This document shows positions 1-9,972 of a stretch of 64,000 nt of DNA, in pieces; within the stretch, counting starts at the first letter, position 1; the number at the start of each line of letters is the position of its first letter. Position numbers and translations under genes: made by a program. Where the stretch lies: assembly GCA_023229245.1 (NCBI GenBank), contig JALNZU010000018.1, forward strand, positions 7,637 through 71,636. Reading direction: 5' to 3'. A model generated the notes under the pieces. The model was not told where the DNA came from and searched no databases. It saw only the letters and a program-made list of their open reading frames with translations. This DNA comes from Bacteroidales bacterium. GTDB lineage: Bacteria > Bacteroidota > Bacteroidia > Bacteroidales > F082.

Positions 1-3000
1 CACCCTGACTAATAATGGAACAGCTGCTGGTACCGTAAATGCAATAAATATTATAGGTACTAATGCTGCAAACTTTTCGATCATAAATATACCGGTCTTG
101 CCTTTGACAGTAAACGCCAATGAAAGCCTCAACCTAAATCTAATATTTAGCCCTGATCAGACTGGTGAAAACACAGCTCAGCTCAATATTAGCACTGCCA
201 ATGGCGAGTTCATGGCTACTATCACAGGAACCGGAATAAGCCAGACAGTGTACAGCTTACCATTCATAGAAAACTGGAGTGAAGGATCATTTGACCATCA
301 GGACTGGACATTCGACAACTATTTAGCTAACTGGAGAATATCTGGTTCAGGAGCTAATGCACCTTATGCACAGTTCATGTATCAACCCAGAAACTATAAC
401 TACAACAGCTCATTGATCAGTCCGATGATTAATATTGAAGGTGTTGAAAATCTGGAACTATCATTTGATTTCTATTTCTCGGGATATATGTACACAGGTA
501 CTGAACATTTTAAAATTTTTATCTTAGATAATGATACCTGGATTGAATTAGACAGCTACTCGAATACAGTAGATATTGAATGGATGACATTAACTTATGA
601 TCTTAGTACTCTTCAAGGTACACATACTCAAATAAAATTTGAAGCATCCGGTGAAGACACGGATAGATATAATAACTGGAATATTGACAACATTGTGCTT
701 GATGAGCAAAGTCAGGGAGTTGCCTCCTTCGAACTGCTGCCAACCGAGTATAACTTTGGAGAGATCAATACAGGTGAAGCCTCTAACCCGGCTACCTTCA
801 CCCTGACTAACAATGGAACAGCTGCCGGTACAGTAAATGCAATAAATATTACAGGTGCTAATGCTGCAAACTTTTCTATCATAAATATGCCGGTCTTGCC
901 TTTGACAGTGAACGCCAGCGAAGGCCTTAACCTAAATCTAATATTTAGCCCTGATCAGGCTGGTGAAAACACAGCTCAGCTCAATATTAGCACTACCAAT
1001 GGTGAGTTCATGGCTACTATCACAGGAACCGGAATAAGCCAGACAGTGTACAGCTTACCATTCATAGAAACCTGGGACGAAGGTAATTTTGACCATCAGG
1101 ACTGGACATTCGACAACTATTTAGGTAACTGGAGAATATCTGGTTCAGGAGCTAATGCACCTTATGCACAGTTCATGTATCAACCCAGAAACTATAACTA
1201 CAACAGCTCATTGATCAGTCCGATGATTAATATTGAAGGTGTTGAAAATCTGGAACTATCATTTGATTTCTATTTCTCGGGATATATGTACACAGGTACT
1301 GAACATTTTAAAATTTTTATCTTAGATAATGATACCTGGATTGAATTAGACAGCTACTCGAATACAGTAGATATTGAATGGATGACATTAACTTATGATC
1401 TTAGTACTCTTCAAGGTACACATACTCAAATAAAATTTGAAGCATCCGGTGAAGACACGGATAGATATAATAACTGGAATATTGACAACATTATGCTTGA
1501 TGAGCAAAGTCAGGGAGTTGCTGCCTTCGAACTGCTGCCAACCGAGTATGACTTTGGAGAGATCAATACAGGTGAAGCCTCTAACCCGGCTACTTTCACC
1601 CTGACTAATAATGGAACAGCTGCCGGTACCGTAAATGCAATAAATATTATAGGTGCTAATGCTGCAAACTTTTCGATCGTAAATATGCCGGTCTTACCTT
1701 TGACAGTAAACGCCAATGAAAGCATAAATCTGAATGTAGTGTTCAGCCCTGATCAGGCCGGTGAAAACACAGCTCAGCTAAACCTAAACACAAGCAACGG
1801 CAATTTCAATGCTACTATCACAGGTATCGGAATAAGCCAGACAGTTTACAGCTTACCATTCATAGAAACCTGGGACGAGGGAACCTTTGAATATCAGGAA
1901 TGGACATTCGACAACTATTTAGCTAATTGGAGAATTTATGGATCCCAGGCGAATGAATATCGTGCGCAGTTCATGTATCAACCCAAAAATTTAAATTACA
2001 CTAGCGCATTATTAAGTCCGCTTATTGATATCGAAGGTGTTGATAATCTTCATCTATCTGTTGATTTTATGCTTTCATCTTATATGAACAGCGGAACAGA
2101 AACATTCAAAATACTTATCCTGAATGATGACAACTGGATAGAATTAGAGAGTATTTCAAATACGGGAAATATTGAATGGACAACACTTAGCTACGACATT
2201 AATATCCTACAAGGTTCAACAACTCAAATACGATTTGAGATTTCAGGAGAAGATACCGATAGAGTTAATGACTGGAACATTGATAACATCAAACTTGAAG
2301 GCGGGGGTCAAGGTGTAGCTTCTTTTGAACTAGTACCAGGTGATTATGATTTTGGAGAGATCAACACAGGTGAGACTTCCAATCCCGCTACCTTCACCCT
2401 GACTAATAATGGAACAGCTGCCGGTACCGTAAATACAATAAATATTTCAGGAACGAATGCTGCAAGCTTTTCAATTGTAAATATGCCGGCCCTGCCTTTG
2501 ACAGTGAACGCCAATGAAAGCATAAATCTGAATGTAGTGTTCAGCCCTGATCAGGCCGGTGAAAATACCGCTCAGCTCAATATCAACACTACCAATGGCA
2601 ACTTCATGTCTGCTATCACAGGTATAGGAATAAGCCAGACAGTTTACAACTTACCATTCATAGAAACCTGGGATGAGGGAACTTTTGACCATCAGGATTG
2701 GACATTCGATAATTTTTTGTATAACTGGAGAATATCTGGTTCAGGAGCTAATGCACCTTATGCACAGTTTATGTATCAACCCAGAAGTTATGATTACAGC
2801 AGTTCATTAATCAGTCCAATGATTAATATTAATGGCTTTAGTAATCTGGTGCTATCTGTTGATTTCTATTTCTCAGGATATATGTTTACAGGAACTGAAC
2901 ATTTTAAAATTTTCATCTCGGATAACGACAACTGGATTGAACTAGATAGTTTCTCAAGCACGGAAGACATTGAGTGGGAAACACTTACCTATGATATAAG

Positions 3001-5296
3001 TTCACTACAGGGGACACATACACAAATTAGATTTGAAGCTTTCGGCGAAGATTCTGATAGAATTAACAACTGGAACGTTGATAACATCAAACTTGAAGGT
3101 GAGGGTCAAGGTATAGCTTCCTTTGAACTAGTACCAGGTTATTATGATTTTGGAGAAATCAATACAGGTGAAACTTCCAATCCAGCTACCTTCACCCTGA
3201 CTAATAATGGAGCAGCTGCTGGTACCGTTAATTCAATAAATATTGCAGGTGTTAACGCGGCTAACTTTTCGATCGTAAATATGCCGGTCTTGCCTCTTAC
3301 TGTAAACGTTAACGAAAGCATAAATCTGAATATAGTATTCAGCCCTGATCAAGCAGGAGAAAAGATAGCCCAGCTCAATATCAATACTACCAATGGCAAT
3401 TTCATGGCTGCTATTACCGGTACCGGAATAAGCCAGACAGCTTATAGCATACCATTCATTGAAAGATGGGAAAGTGGAACTTTCACACATCAGGATTGGA
3501 CATTCGACAACCCTCTGTCAAACTGGGTATTCAGAGGTTATGAACCTGAAACATATTATGCTGCATTTATGTATCAACCCAGAAATTATAATTACAGCAG
3601 TTCATTAATAAGTCCGGTCATAAATATTGAAGGTGTCGCTGACCTTAGTTTGTCATTGGATTTCAGCTTAGTGGGATACATGAATTCTGGCACGGAAAAC
3701 TTTATGATATATGTTTTAGAAAATAACGACTGGATTGAATTAGACAGTTATTCTAACACTGAAGATATAGAGTGGACCACTTTAACATATGATCTAAGCA
3801 CACTACAAAGCTCGTACACACAAATCAGATTTGAAGCTTCTGGTGAAGATACTGAAATGATAAACAACTGGAATATTGATAATATAGTTCTTGATGGAAC
3901 ACTATTATATGCTTTTGCGATCACTCCTGAATCCGCTGACTTTGGGGAGATAATGACTGGAACTGTTTCCGAACCAAAAACATTCACTTATACTAATACA
4001 GGAGCACTTGATCTGCTTATTAATAGTTCAGCAATAGCAGGAGACCAGGCTGATGCGTTCATTCTAACTGATTCCCAGCAATATCCATTTTTGTTAGAGG
4101 TTGGTCAGAGCAGGGAGCTTACGGTTCAGTTTGCACCACAATTTGAAGGCACTGCGCATGCTGAATTACTGATCTCTACAGAATTTCAGGATTTCAGCTC
4201 ACAGCTGACCGGCCAGGGATACGATGAGTTTATTGCTACCATTCCTTTTATGGAAGATTGGTCGTCAGGTTCATTTGATACACAACAATGGGTATTTGAC
4301 CAGGAACAAACGAACTGGCGTATTCAGGCTAACAGCGGCAATCCTGCTCCAACAGCACGATTCAACTTTTCACCCATAGCAAATGACTATAGTTATTCGC
4401 TCATCAGTCCACGCATACAAATACCTCCCAACACACAACGACTAATAGTATCCTATGATCTAAAACTCTCTGATTTTCAATCAGAAGGAACTGAATGGAT
4501 AAAAGTACATATTTGGGATGGACAAGATTGGCAACAAATTAATGAAGTACCCAATACCGGCAGTACTGCCTGGGATACTTATCAGTTTGATGTCAGCGAA
4601 TATGTAGCACAGGAAACCCGTTTACGTTTTGAAGCTACCGGTAGTAATTCAAGCATGATCTCGAATTGGGAAGTGGACAACATCAGTTTACAAAGTATAG
4701 ATTGGCCAAAAATTACTGTTGACCCAACAGAAATGATTCAGGATCTTCTGTTAGGCGAATCAATCACTGAACAGCTAACGATCACCAATGAAGGTGGCAG
4801 CACACTATCGTTTGATGCGACTATTGCCTATGACGAACCCACTGGAGGTGGAAACTGGCTTCAGCTGTCACAACAAACAGGCGATATTGAAGCTGGCTTC
4901 TCTTTACCCATAGATGTCACCTTTATAGCTGAAGGAATACAGGGCATGGACAATATGTTCACAGCTCAAATACTCATCTCATCCAATGATCCGGATCAAC
5001 CAGTAGTAGTAGTACAGGCTACTTTAAGCATCATTGTATCACTCAATGAAATACAAGTGTTACATGTAAAAGTTTATCCTAACCCTGTTAAAGAAACTAT
5101 CTACTGTACTGGAATTGAAAGCATCAAAAAGATACAGATATTTAATAATCTCGGACAATCCTTATATGAGTACACTACAAATGGTGAGCATAATCATATG
5201 ATAGATGTGTCGGCATTTCAAAGTGGAGCATATGTAATACATATGATAACCGAATCTAATGATCAAATTAATAACACAATTCTTATTAATCAATAA
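1..5296 (+). CDS. Giant modular T9SS cargo protein (5' partial)
   Basis: The reading frame is open at the left edge, so the true start and signal peptide lie outside the window; the first ATG/TTG-like codon inside (TTG at 98) is internal to a repeat. At least 1,764 codons are visible. The protein alternates choice-of-anchor-D-like Ig modules (about 110 residues, with 'FGEINTGE...FTLTNNG' and 'FSPDQAGE') with MAM-like jelly-roll modules (about 155 residues, ending 'NNWNIDNI'). Five tandem units have an exact 798-bp period (anchors at 251, 1049, 1847, 2645, 3443). A sixth, diverged unit begins near 4235. A BACON-like stretch and a C-terminal type A sorting domain ('VYPNPVKETIYC', glycine-rich end) follow. 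It is probably a secreted or surface-anchored adhesive protein; ligand unknown. The next gene starts 17 bp downstream. Confidence 0.9.
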   Translation, partial: TLTNNGTAAGTVNAINIIGTNAANFSIINIPVLPLTVNANESLNLNLIFSPDQTGENTAQLNISTANGEFMATITGTGISQTVYSLPFIENWSEGSFDHQDWTFDNYLANWRISGSGANAPYAQFMYQPRNYNYNSSLISPMINIEGVENLELSFDFYFSGYMYTGTEHFKIFILDNDTWIELDSYSNTVDIEWMTLTYDLSTLQGTHTQIKFEASGEDTDRYNNWNIDNIVLDEQSQGVASFELLPTEYNFGEINTGEASNPATFTLTNNGTAAGTVNAINITGANAANFSIINMPVLPLTVNASEGLNLNLIFSPDQAGENTAQLNISTTNGEFMATITGTGISQTVYSLPFIETWDEGNFDHQDWTFDNYLGNWRISGSGANAPYAQFMYQPRNYNYNSSLISPMINIEGVENLELSFDFYFSGYMYTGTEHFKIFILDNDTWIELDSYSNTVDIEWMTLTYDLSTLQGTHTQIKFEASGEDTDRYNNWNIDNIMLDEQSQGVAAFELLPTEYDFGEINTGEASNPATFTLTNNGTAAGTVNAINIIGANAANFSIVNMPVLPLTVNANESINLNVVFSPDQAGENTAQLNLNTSNGNFNATITGIGISQTVYSLPFIETWDEGTFEYQEWTFDNYLANWRIYGSQANEYRAQFMYQPKNLNYTSALLSPLIDIEGVDNLHLSVDFMLSSYMNSGTETFKILILNDDNWIELESISNTGNIEWTTLSYDINILQGSTTQIRFEISGEDTDRVNDWNIDNIKLEGGGQGVASFELVPGDYDFGEINTGETSNPATFTLTNNGTAAGTVNTINISGTNAASFSIVNMPALPLTVNANESINLNVVFSPDQAGENTAQLNINTTNGNFMSAITGIGISQTVYNLPFIETWDEGTFDHQDWTFDNFLYNWRISGSGANAPYAQFMYQPRSYDYSSSLISPMININGFSNLVLSVDFYFSGYMFTGTEHFKIFISDNDNWIELDSFSSTEDIEWETLTYDISSLQGTHTQIRFEAFGEDSDRINNWNVDNIKLEGEGQGIASFELVPGYYDFGEINTGETSNPATFTLTNNGAAAGTVNSINIAGVNAANFSIVNMPVLPLTVNVNESINLNIVFSPDQAGEKIAQLNINTTNGNFMAAITGTGISQTAYSIPFIERWESGTFTHQDWTFDNPLSNWVFRGYEPETYYAAFMYQPRNYNYSSSLISPVINIEGVADLSLSLDFSLVGYMNSGTENFMIYVLENNDWIELDSYSNTEDIEWTTLTYDLSTLQSSYTQIRFEASGEDTEMINNWNIDNIVLDGTLLYAFAITPESADFGEIMTGTVSEPKTFTYTNTGALDLLINSSAIAGDQADAFILTDSQQYPFLLEVGQSRELTVQFAPQFEGTAHAELLISTEFQDFSSQLTGQGYDEFIATIPFMEDWSSGSFDTQQWVFDQEQTNWRIQANSGNPAPTARFNFSPIANDYSYSLISPRIQIPPNTQRLIVSYDLKLSDFQSEGTEWIKVHIWDGQDWQQINEVPNTGSTAWDTYQFDVSEYVAQETRLRFEATGSNSSMISNWEVDNISLQSIDWPKITVDPTEMIQDLLLGESITEQLTITNEGGSTLSFDATIAYDEPTGGGNWLQLSQQTGDIEAGFSLPIDVTFIAEGIQGMDNMFTAQILISSNDPDQPVVVVQATLSIIVSLNEIQVLHVKVYPNPVKETIYCTGIESIKKIQIFNNLGQSLYEYTTNGEHNHMIDVSAFQSGAYVIHMITESNDQINNTILINQ
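251..4240 (+). repeat. Five in-gene tandem units of 798 bp
   Basis: The same codon landmark (start of the jelly-roll module, Y-S-L-P-F) occurs at 251, 1049, 1847, 2645 and 3443, exactly 798 bp (266 codons) apart. The next copy is 792 bp on and much more diverged. Units 1 and 2 are nearly identical over several hundred bases (for example 290-720 against 1088-1518), differing at only a few positions. Units 3 to 5 differ more. This suggests recent duplication or gene conversion at the 5' side of the array. Confidence 0.95.
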
Positions 5297-5313
5297 TTAA
5301 AATTAAATTTATT

Positions 5314-7587
5314 ATGAAAAGATTTTTATTCATTTCACTGAGCCTGTTCCTTTTGGGTTCTATTATACATAGTTCAAATGCTCAAACATGGGGTAATAAT
5401 GATGATTTATTGAAGCCCTTATCTACGAATTTAGAAAATGGTATGGTTGTAGCCTCGCCACCAACTACCACAATAATAATTGATGACATACTCTATTTCA
5501 CTGATTATTACGGATTCCATATTTACAACTTCAGTAATCCGGCAAGCCCAATTAAATTATCTACATTACCTTTTCCCGGCAAAACATTACATTTTGATAT
5601 TTCCGGTGATTACGCGTATATATGCAATGATCTGGGTTTTGGAGTGGTTGATATCACAGACTCTTACAATCCGGTTATTGAACATATTGATTTTGTAGGG
5701 TACAAGCCATACAGGATTATAGTAGATGATGAAACATTATTCTTAGCTGCTGAAAATGGAGTATATGCATATTCTATCAAAGACATTCAAGCATATGAGT
5801 ACCTTGGATACTTAGAAATTCCTTCGTCAACAGTAACTTTCGCAGGATTTCTGAAAAAGGATAATTACATCTATTATACAAATCAGTCTTTTCTTCATGT
5901 TATAGATGTTTCTAATCCTCAAATGATGTTCACAGTAAGCTCCCGTCAATATACTGGTGGTGGAAGCTGTTGGGGTAATATGCAGATACAGGACAATTAT
6001 CTATATGTCGCTACTACTCTCAGATTACATATATTTGATATCTCTGATCCGTCAAATCCAACAATAAAATATAATGGATTACCTTCTTCTCATACTATTT
6101 ATGAGATATTAGTTGATGGCGATGTCATGATATTGAATCATCAGAATAACGGTTACTTTACCATAGTAGATATTAGCGATCCTACGAATCCAGTGGCTGT
6201 ATTCAGGCATGATGGAAACTGGTTTTATGGCCATAATATTCTTGGCACTCTAAAAGATAATATTTTACTGGCATTTGATGGAAGTCAAGAAGGATATAAC
6301 GGATATGGAATTCATTGTATTGATATTTCCGACAATAACGCTCCAGTACTATTAACTAGTCTTAAATCACTTCCTGGATATACCAGATCAGTTTCTGTGG
6401 CCACTAAAAACAATCAGAAATATGCATTTGTCGGACAAAGTAATGGTAATACAGATGCTGGTTCAGGACTTCTACGCGTATTGAATATAACACATCTGGA
6501 CGAACCATATCTTGAAGGTACTATGGAAGCTGGTCATGACATAGTGTCTGTAGCAACACTTTCAGATAATTGGCTGGCTGTTGCTTCTGGATATTTCGCT
6601 TTTCCAATCTATAAACTTGCTTTCTCGTTAGTCAATATAGAAGACCCAACCACACCATTTATGACAGACATTTTCAATGCTTCTGATCAATTTACACTTA
6701 TCCAAAACAACAGCATGTGTACATATAATAATGTAGGCTACATGGTTGACAAAAATTTCCTGTATATCTTCAAAGAAAATGATGGAGCAATAAATTTAAT
6801 CAGCCAAGCTGTTCTTTATGGGCAACACGGGTTCGGAGTCTATGCAAATAATCCGGATTATGTGTATGTAGCCGGAGGGAACTACGGACTGCAACTTTAC
6901 AATATTTCAAATCCTAACAATCCATTTATGGTCAACTATTATGCTCCAGCCGGCCAATGCTGGGACGTATATGTAGATAACGGAATTGCTTGTGTTGCTG
7001 CTTATGGAGGTGGTTTAGCCATTCTTGATGTGAGTCAGAATATGGTTGTTCCACTTACACAAACCGCAACAGTAAGTCCTGCCATATCGGTTGTGATGCA
7101 GGATAATATTGCCTACGTGGGAACAGAAGATAGTCGAATTCAGATGTTCGACATCTCTAACCCAGCCGAACCTATTAGCAAGGGATGGTATTACACCTGC
7201 GGAACAAGAATAAACAGCATGCTCATAGATAAAAGCTCAAATAAATCAAACTTGTTTGTTGCTAATGAACTAGCTCTTACGATTCTTGAAATTGATTCTG
7301 AAGTAGGCACCACAGAAATAAACTCTAATACTAATCTGCAAACTCAAATTGCACCCAATCCTGCTTCTTCAATAGCATATCTTGATATAAATTTACCCTC
7401 CCATAACAAGGTCGAAGCTAAGTTGTATAATCTGAATGGTCAATTAGTCAAAACATTAGTCAATCAAGAATTTATGTCGGGAAGGCTTCAATTAGAATTA
7501 GATATTTCTAATGTTCCAGCTGGTGTCTATATGGTTGAAGTAAATACTAATGAGCATCGTAAGACAGAAAAACTAATCATTAAATAA
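5314..7587 (+). CDS. LVIVD-repeat beta-propeller T9SS cargo protein
   Basis: 757 residues. The N-terminus is a clear Sec signal peptide (MKRF, hydrophobic core, cleavage near 'SNAQ'). The body is a series of repeats of the form 'xYaYv...gl.v.DISdPxNP', typical of LVIVD proteins predicted to fold as beta-propellers; they recur across roughly residues 70-640. The C-terminal 80 residues are a type A T9SS sorting domain ('IAPNPASS', 'LYNLNGQLVKTL', 'AGVYMVEV', 'KLIIK'). It lies 17 bp after the giant modular gene and is probably cotranscribed with it. A 17-bp perfect hairpin follows. It is likely secreted or anchored at the cell surface; substrate unknown. Confidence 0.88.
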   Translation: MKRFLFISLSLFLLGSIIHSSNAQTWGNNDDLLKPLSTNLENGMVVASPPTTTIIIDDILYFTDYYGFHIYNFSNPASPIKLSTLPFPGKTLHFDISGDYAYICNDLGFGVVDITDSYNPVIEHIDFVGYKPYRIIVDDETLFLAAENGVYAYSIKDIQAYEYLGYLEIPSSTVTFAGFLKKDNYIYYTNQSFLHVIDVSNPQMMFTVSSRQYTGGGSCWGNMQIQDNYLYVATTLRLHIFDISDPSNPTIKYNGLPSSHTIYEILVDGDVMILNHQNNGYFTIVDISDPTNPVAVFRHDGNWFYGHNILGTLKDNILLAFDGSQEGYNGYGIHCIDISDNNAPVLLTSLKSLPGYTRSVSVATKNNQKYAFVGQSNGNTDAGSGLLRVLNITHLDEPYLEGTMEAGHDIVSVATLSDNWLAVASGYFAFPIYKLAFSLVNIEDPTTPFMTDIFNASDQFTLIQNNSMCTYNNVGYMVDKNFLYIFKENDGAINLISQAVLYGQHGFGVYANNPDYVYVAGGNYGLQLYNISNPNNPFMVNYYAPAGQCWDVYVDNGIACVAAYGGGLAILDVSQNMVVPLTQTATVSPAISVVMQDNIAYVGTEDSRIQMFDISNPAEPISKGWYYTCGTRINSMLIDKSSNKSNLFVANELALTILEIDSEVGTTEINSNTNLQTQIAPNPASSIAYLDINLPSHNKVEAKLYNLNGQLVKTLVNQEFMSGRLQLELDISNVPAGVYMVEVNTNEHRKTEKLIIK

Positions 7588-7648
7588 TTCAATTGATTCA
7601 GTCAACACATCCAATGTACGCTCATTATACAGCATACTGATCATCTAG

Positions 7649-7690
7649 AATGAAGTGGTATTTAACAATTTAAATACCACTTCATTTATT
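7649..7690 (+). terminator. Hairpin terminator after the LVIVD gene
   Basis: A 17-bp perfect inverted repeat (7649-7665 with 7670-7686) has a 4-nt loop and is followed by a T-rich stretch. It sits 60 bp downstream of the LVIVD-gene stop, so it probably ends that transcript. Confidence 0.7.
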
Positions 7691-7858
7691 GAATTTAATC
7701 TTATGCTTAATAGTTTATTAACATAAAACGGATACACACTTTTTAATCATATCATATACATAAAATACGATTAAATAAGTATATGTGAAAAAGTGATTCC
7801 ATTGATTCATATTTTTAGAATCAACTCACAAGCAAATTATTACATAATTTTTAAGCAA

Positions 7859-9841
7859 ATGAAAAAAAACTTATTTATTTTACTATTTTTATATCTTCAT
7901 GTTATAGTAACCGGTCAATCTTTTACTGATATTTCGTCTCAATCTGGGATACAAATAGTACCAGCTATGGGCGATTTAGTTGTTTGGTTTGACCATAACA
8001 ATGACGGTTGGCTTGATTTTTTTGGCGGGACTGAAAATGAAACCTTTTTCTATGAAAATAATGGCGATGGTACTTTCACCAATATTATCGTTAGCTCCGG
8101 CTTGAACGATATATTTCCCAGAGCTGTAGCAGTAGGAGACTGTGATAATGACGGGTTCGACGACCTGCTCATCAGTTCTTTTTACATGAACGAACCCCCA
8201 AAAGTCTATAAAAACCTAAACGGACAAGGTTTTGAAGAAGTGTTCAGCCCCACAGGTATCAGCAACTCGCATAGAGCCATTTGGATTGACTTTAATGGTG
8301 ATGGTTTGATAGATTTTATAACAAGTGATATGGCTGATCGAACAAAGCTATTTATCAACAAAGGAAACTGTCAGTTTGAAGAAGCAACTCATATAGGGGA
8401 GTTCAATGCAGGAGGCACGGCTGCCGTAGCCGACTTCGATAACGATGGGGTACAGGATATTTATGTTGGTATCAAAAACACATCAAAAACTAGTAGATTA
8501 TATAAAAATATTGCCGGACAAGCTATACAGGATGTCACCTATAAGGCAGGGCTTTCCGATTTCCGGAACACCGTAGCTGCTGCATGGGGTGATATGGATA
8601 ATGACGGATTTTTAGAATTGTATGTAGCTAATATTGGATCAAATCGAAACAGTTTATATTATAACAAAGGCAATGGTAGTTTTGAAGATATAACCTTATC
8701 AGCCGGTGTCTCAGATGCTGGTGATGCACGTACCTGCGTTTGGCAGGATATAAACAATGATGGATGGATAGACTTGTTCACTACTAACCATACCGCTACC
8801 AATAAACTCTTTATCAATAATGGCGACGGTACATTTACAAATATAGCACCTGAGGCTAATATATCAGGTCCTACCGATGGGTTTGGTGTCAGTTGGGGTG
8901 ATTTTGATAAGGATGGAGATTTAGATGTGTTGATCAGTGGCCATTCTTTTAGCGTTGTGTTACTCCGTAATGATCTGGATAATGAAAACGCATACCTTAA
9001 CCTGACATTAAAAGGAGTGTTTGATAATAGAAGCGCTATTGGTGCAAGAGCAACCTTATTCAGCAATGGCACTATGCAGATTCGTGAAATAAACGGTGGA
9101 CGTGGGGCAACAGGACAAGATGCACATGCCATGCATTTTGGATTAGGACAAGCTGCGAAAGTTGATAGCATCATCATCAGCTGGCCAAGTGGTGCAGTAC
9201 AAAAACTATATGATATAGCTATAAATCAGTTTCTTACAATAGAACAAGAAGGGAACATACCCCCTACCCGATTCAGATTAGCCTATCCAAACTCTGATTC
9301 CGTGTATCAAACATCTGAAATTGATTTTGCATGGCAACAATCTTTTGATCCGGACCAGGGTAATCCAATATCATATTATGTTACTATACATACACCTGAG
9401 CAGGATACAGTGATCGGCCCCCTTACAGATACACTGAATACTATTCAAATGACTAAATGGATGAACAACGATTCATGCTTTTGGTATGTAACAGCACACG
9501 ATGGTACAGATTTCACATACAGCGCAGAAGTAAATCAATTACATTACGACTATCAAACCTCAGTATTGAAACCAATTAAAGGCTCAGATGAAGACTTGAC
9601 TATCAGATATTATCATATTGATCCAACATCAGGAACCATTCGGTTAGAAATTTCATCAGTAACTCATCAACAGCTTCAATGCAGTCTATTTGATTTAAGC
9701 GGACGATTAATAAGGCAAGAAGTGGTTGACCTGCCTCAAGGCAATAGTTCACATCAATTAATAATAGATTCAACAGATAAGATTATCATTCTTCATCTGC
9801 AAACCACTTCTGGTAACTATAGTCTGAAATTAATTAAGTAA
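7859..9841 (+). CDS. FG-GAP/VCBS and ASPIC/UnbV-domain secreted protein (CRTAC1-like)
   Basis: 660 residues from the ATG at 7859. The frame opens earlier (7793), but a signal peptide begins at 7859 (MKKNLFILLF..., cleavage near 'VTGQ'). The first 370 residues hold repeated calcium-binding FG-GAP/VCBS motifs ('DHNNDGWLDFF', 'DCDNDGFDDLL', 'DFNGDGLIDFI', 'DMDNDGFLELY', 'DINNDGWIDLF', 'DFDKDGDLDVL'). They are followed by an ASPIC/UnbV domain ('GARATLF...GGRGATGQDAHAMHFGLG...WPSG') near 400-470, an FN3-like segment, and a weak C-terminal T9SS-type sorting domain that lacks the usual PNP motif. It is probably a secreted, calcium-stabilised propeller protein. A strong terminator follows. Confidence 0.86.
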   Translation: MKKNLFILLFLYLHVIVTGQSFTDISSQSGIQIVPAMGDLVVWFDHNNDGWLDFFGGTENETFFYENNGDGTFTNIIVSSGLNDIFPRAVAVGDCDNDGFDDLLISSFYMNEPPKVYKNLNGQGFEEVFSPTGISNSHRAIWIDFNGDGLIDFITSDMADRTKLFINKGNCQFEEATHIGEFNAGGTAAVADFDNDGVQDIYVGIKNTSKTSRLYKNIAGQAIQDVTYKAGLSDFRNTVAAAWGDMDNDGFLELYVANIGSNRNSLYYNKGNGSFEDITLSAGVSDAGDARTCVWQDINNDGWIDLFTTNHTATNKLFINNGDGTFTNIAPEANISGPTDGFGVSWGDFDKDGDLDVLISGHSFSVVLLRNDLDNENAYLNLTLKGVFDNRSAIGARATLFSNGTMQIREINGGRGATGQDAHAMHFGLGQAAKVDSIIISWPSGAVQKLYDIAINQFLTIEQEGNIPPTRFRLAYPNSDSVYQTSEIDFAWQQSFDPDQGNPISYYVTIHTPEQDTVIGPLTDTLNTIQMTKWMNNDSCFWYVTAHDGTDFTYSAEVNQLHYDYQTSVLKPIKGSDEDLTIRYYHIDPTSGTIRLEISSVTHQQLQCSLFDLSGRLIRQEVVDLPQGNSSHQLIIDSTDKIIILHLQTTSGNYSLKLIK

Positions 9842-9884
9842 CGTTCTTTTATACTATTTATAATTATTTGTTTTGGTTAATTAA

Positions 9885-9921
9885 GAGAGGCTGTCTTGAT
9901 TTAGACAGCCTCTCATTTTTT
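9885..9921 (+). terminator. Rho-independent terminator
   Basis: A 12-bp perfect stem (9885-9896 with 9903-9914) has a 6-nt loop and is followed by an A and a run of T residues. It sits between the converging FG-GAP gene and the C25 protease gene, and is oriented to stop plus-strand transcription. Confidence 0.85.
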
Positions 9922-9972
9922 ACCCTAATCGTAATCAGGGATTTTCATCTGTGCCGAAAGATACGACCTACT

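Noticed and set aside
8659..9177. 172-residue antisense ORF inside the FG-GAP gene
   Set aside because: Low-complexity reading opposite a well-supported domain; no promoter or recognisable motif.
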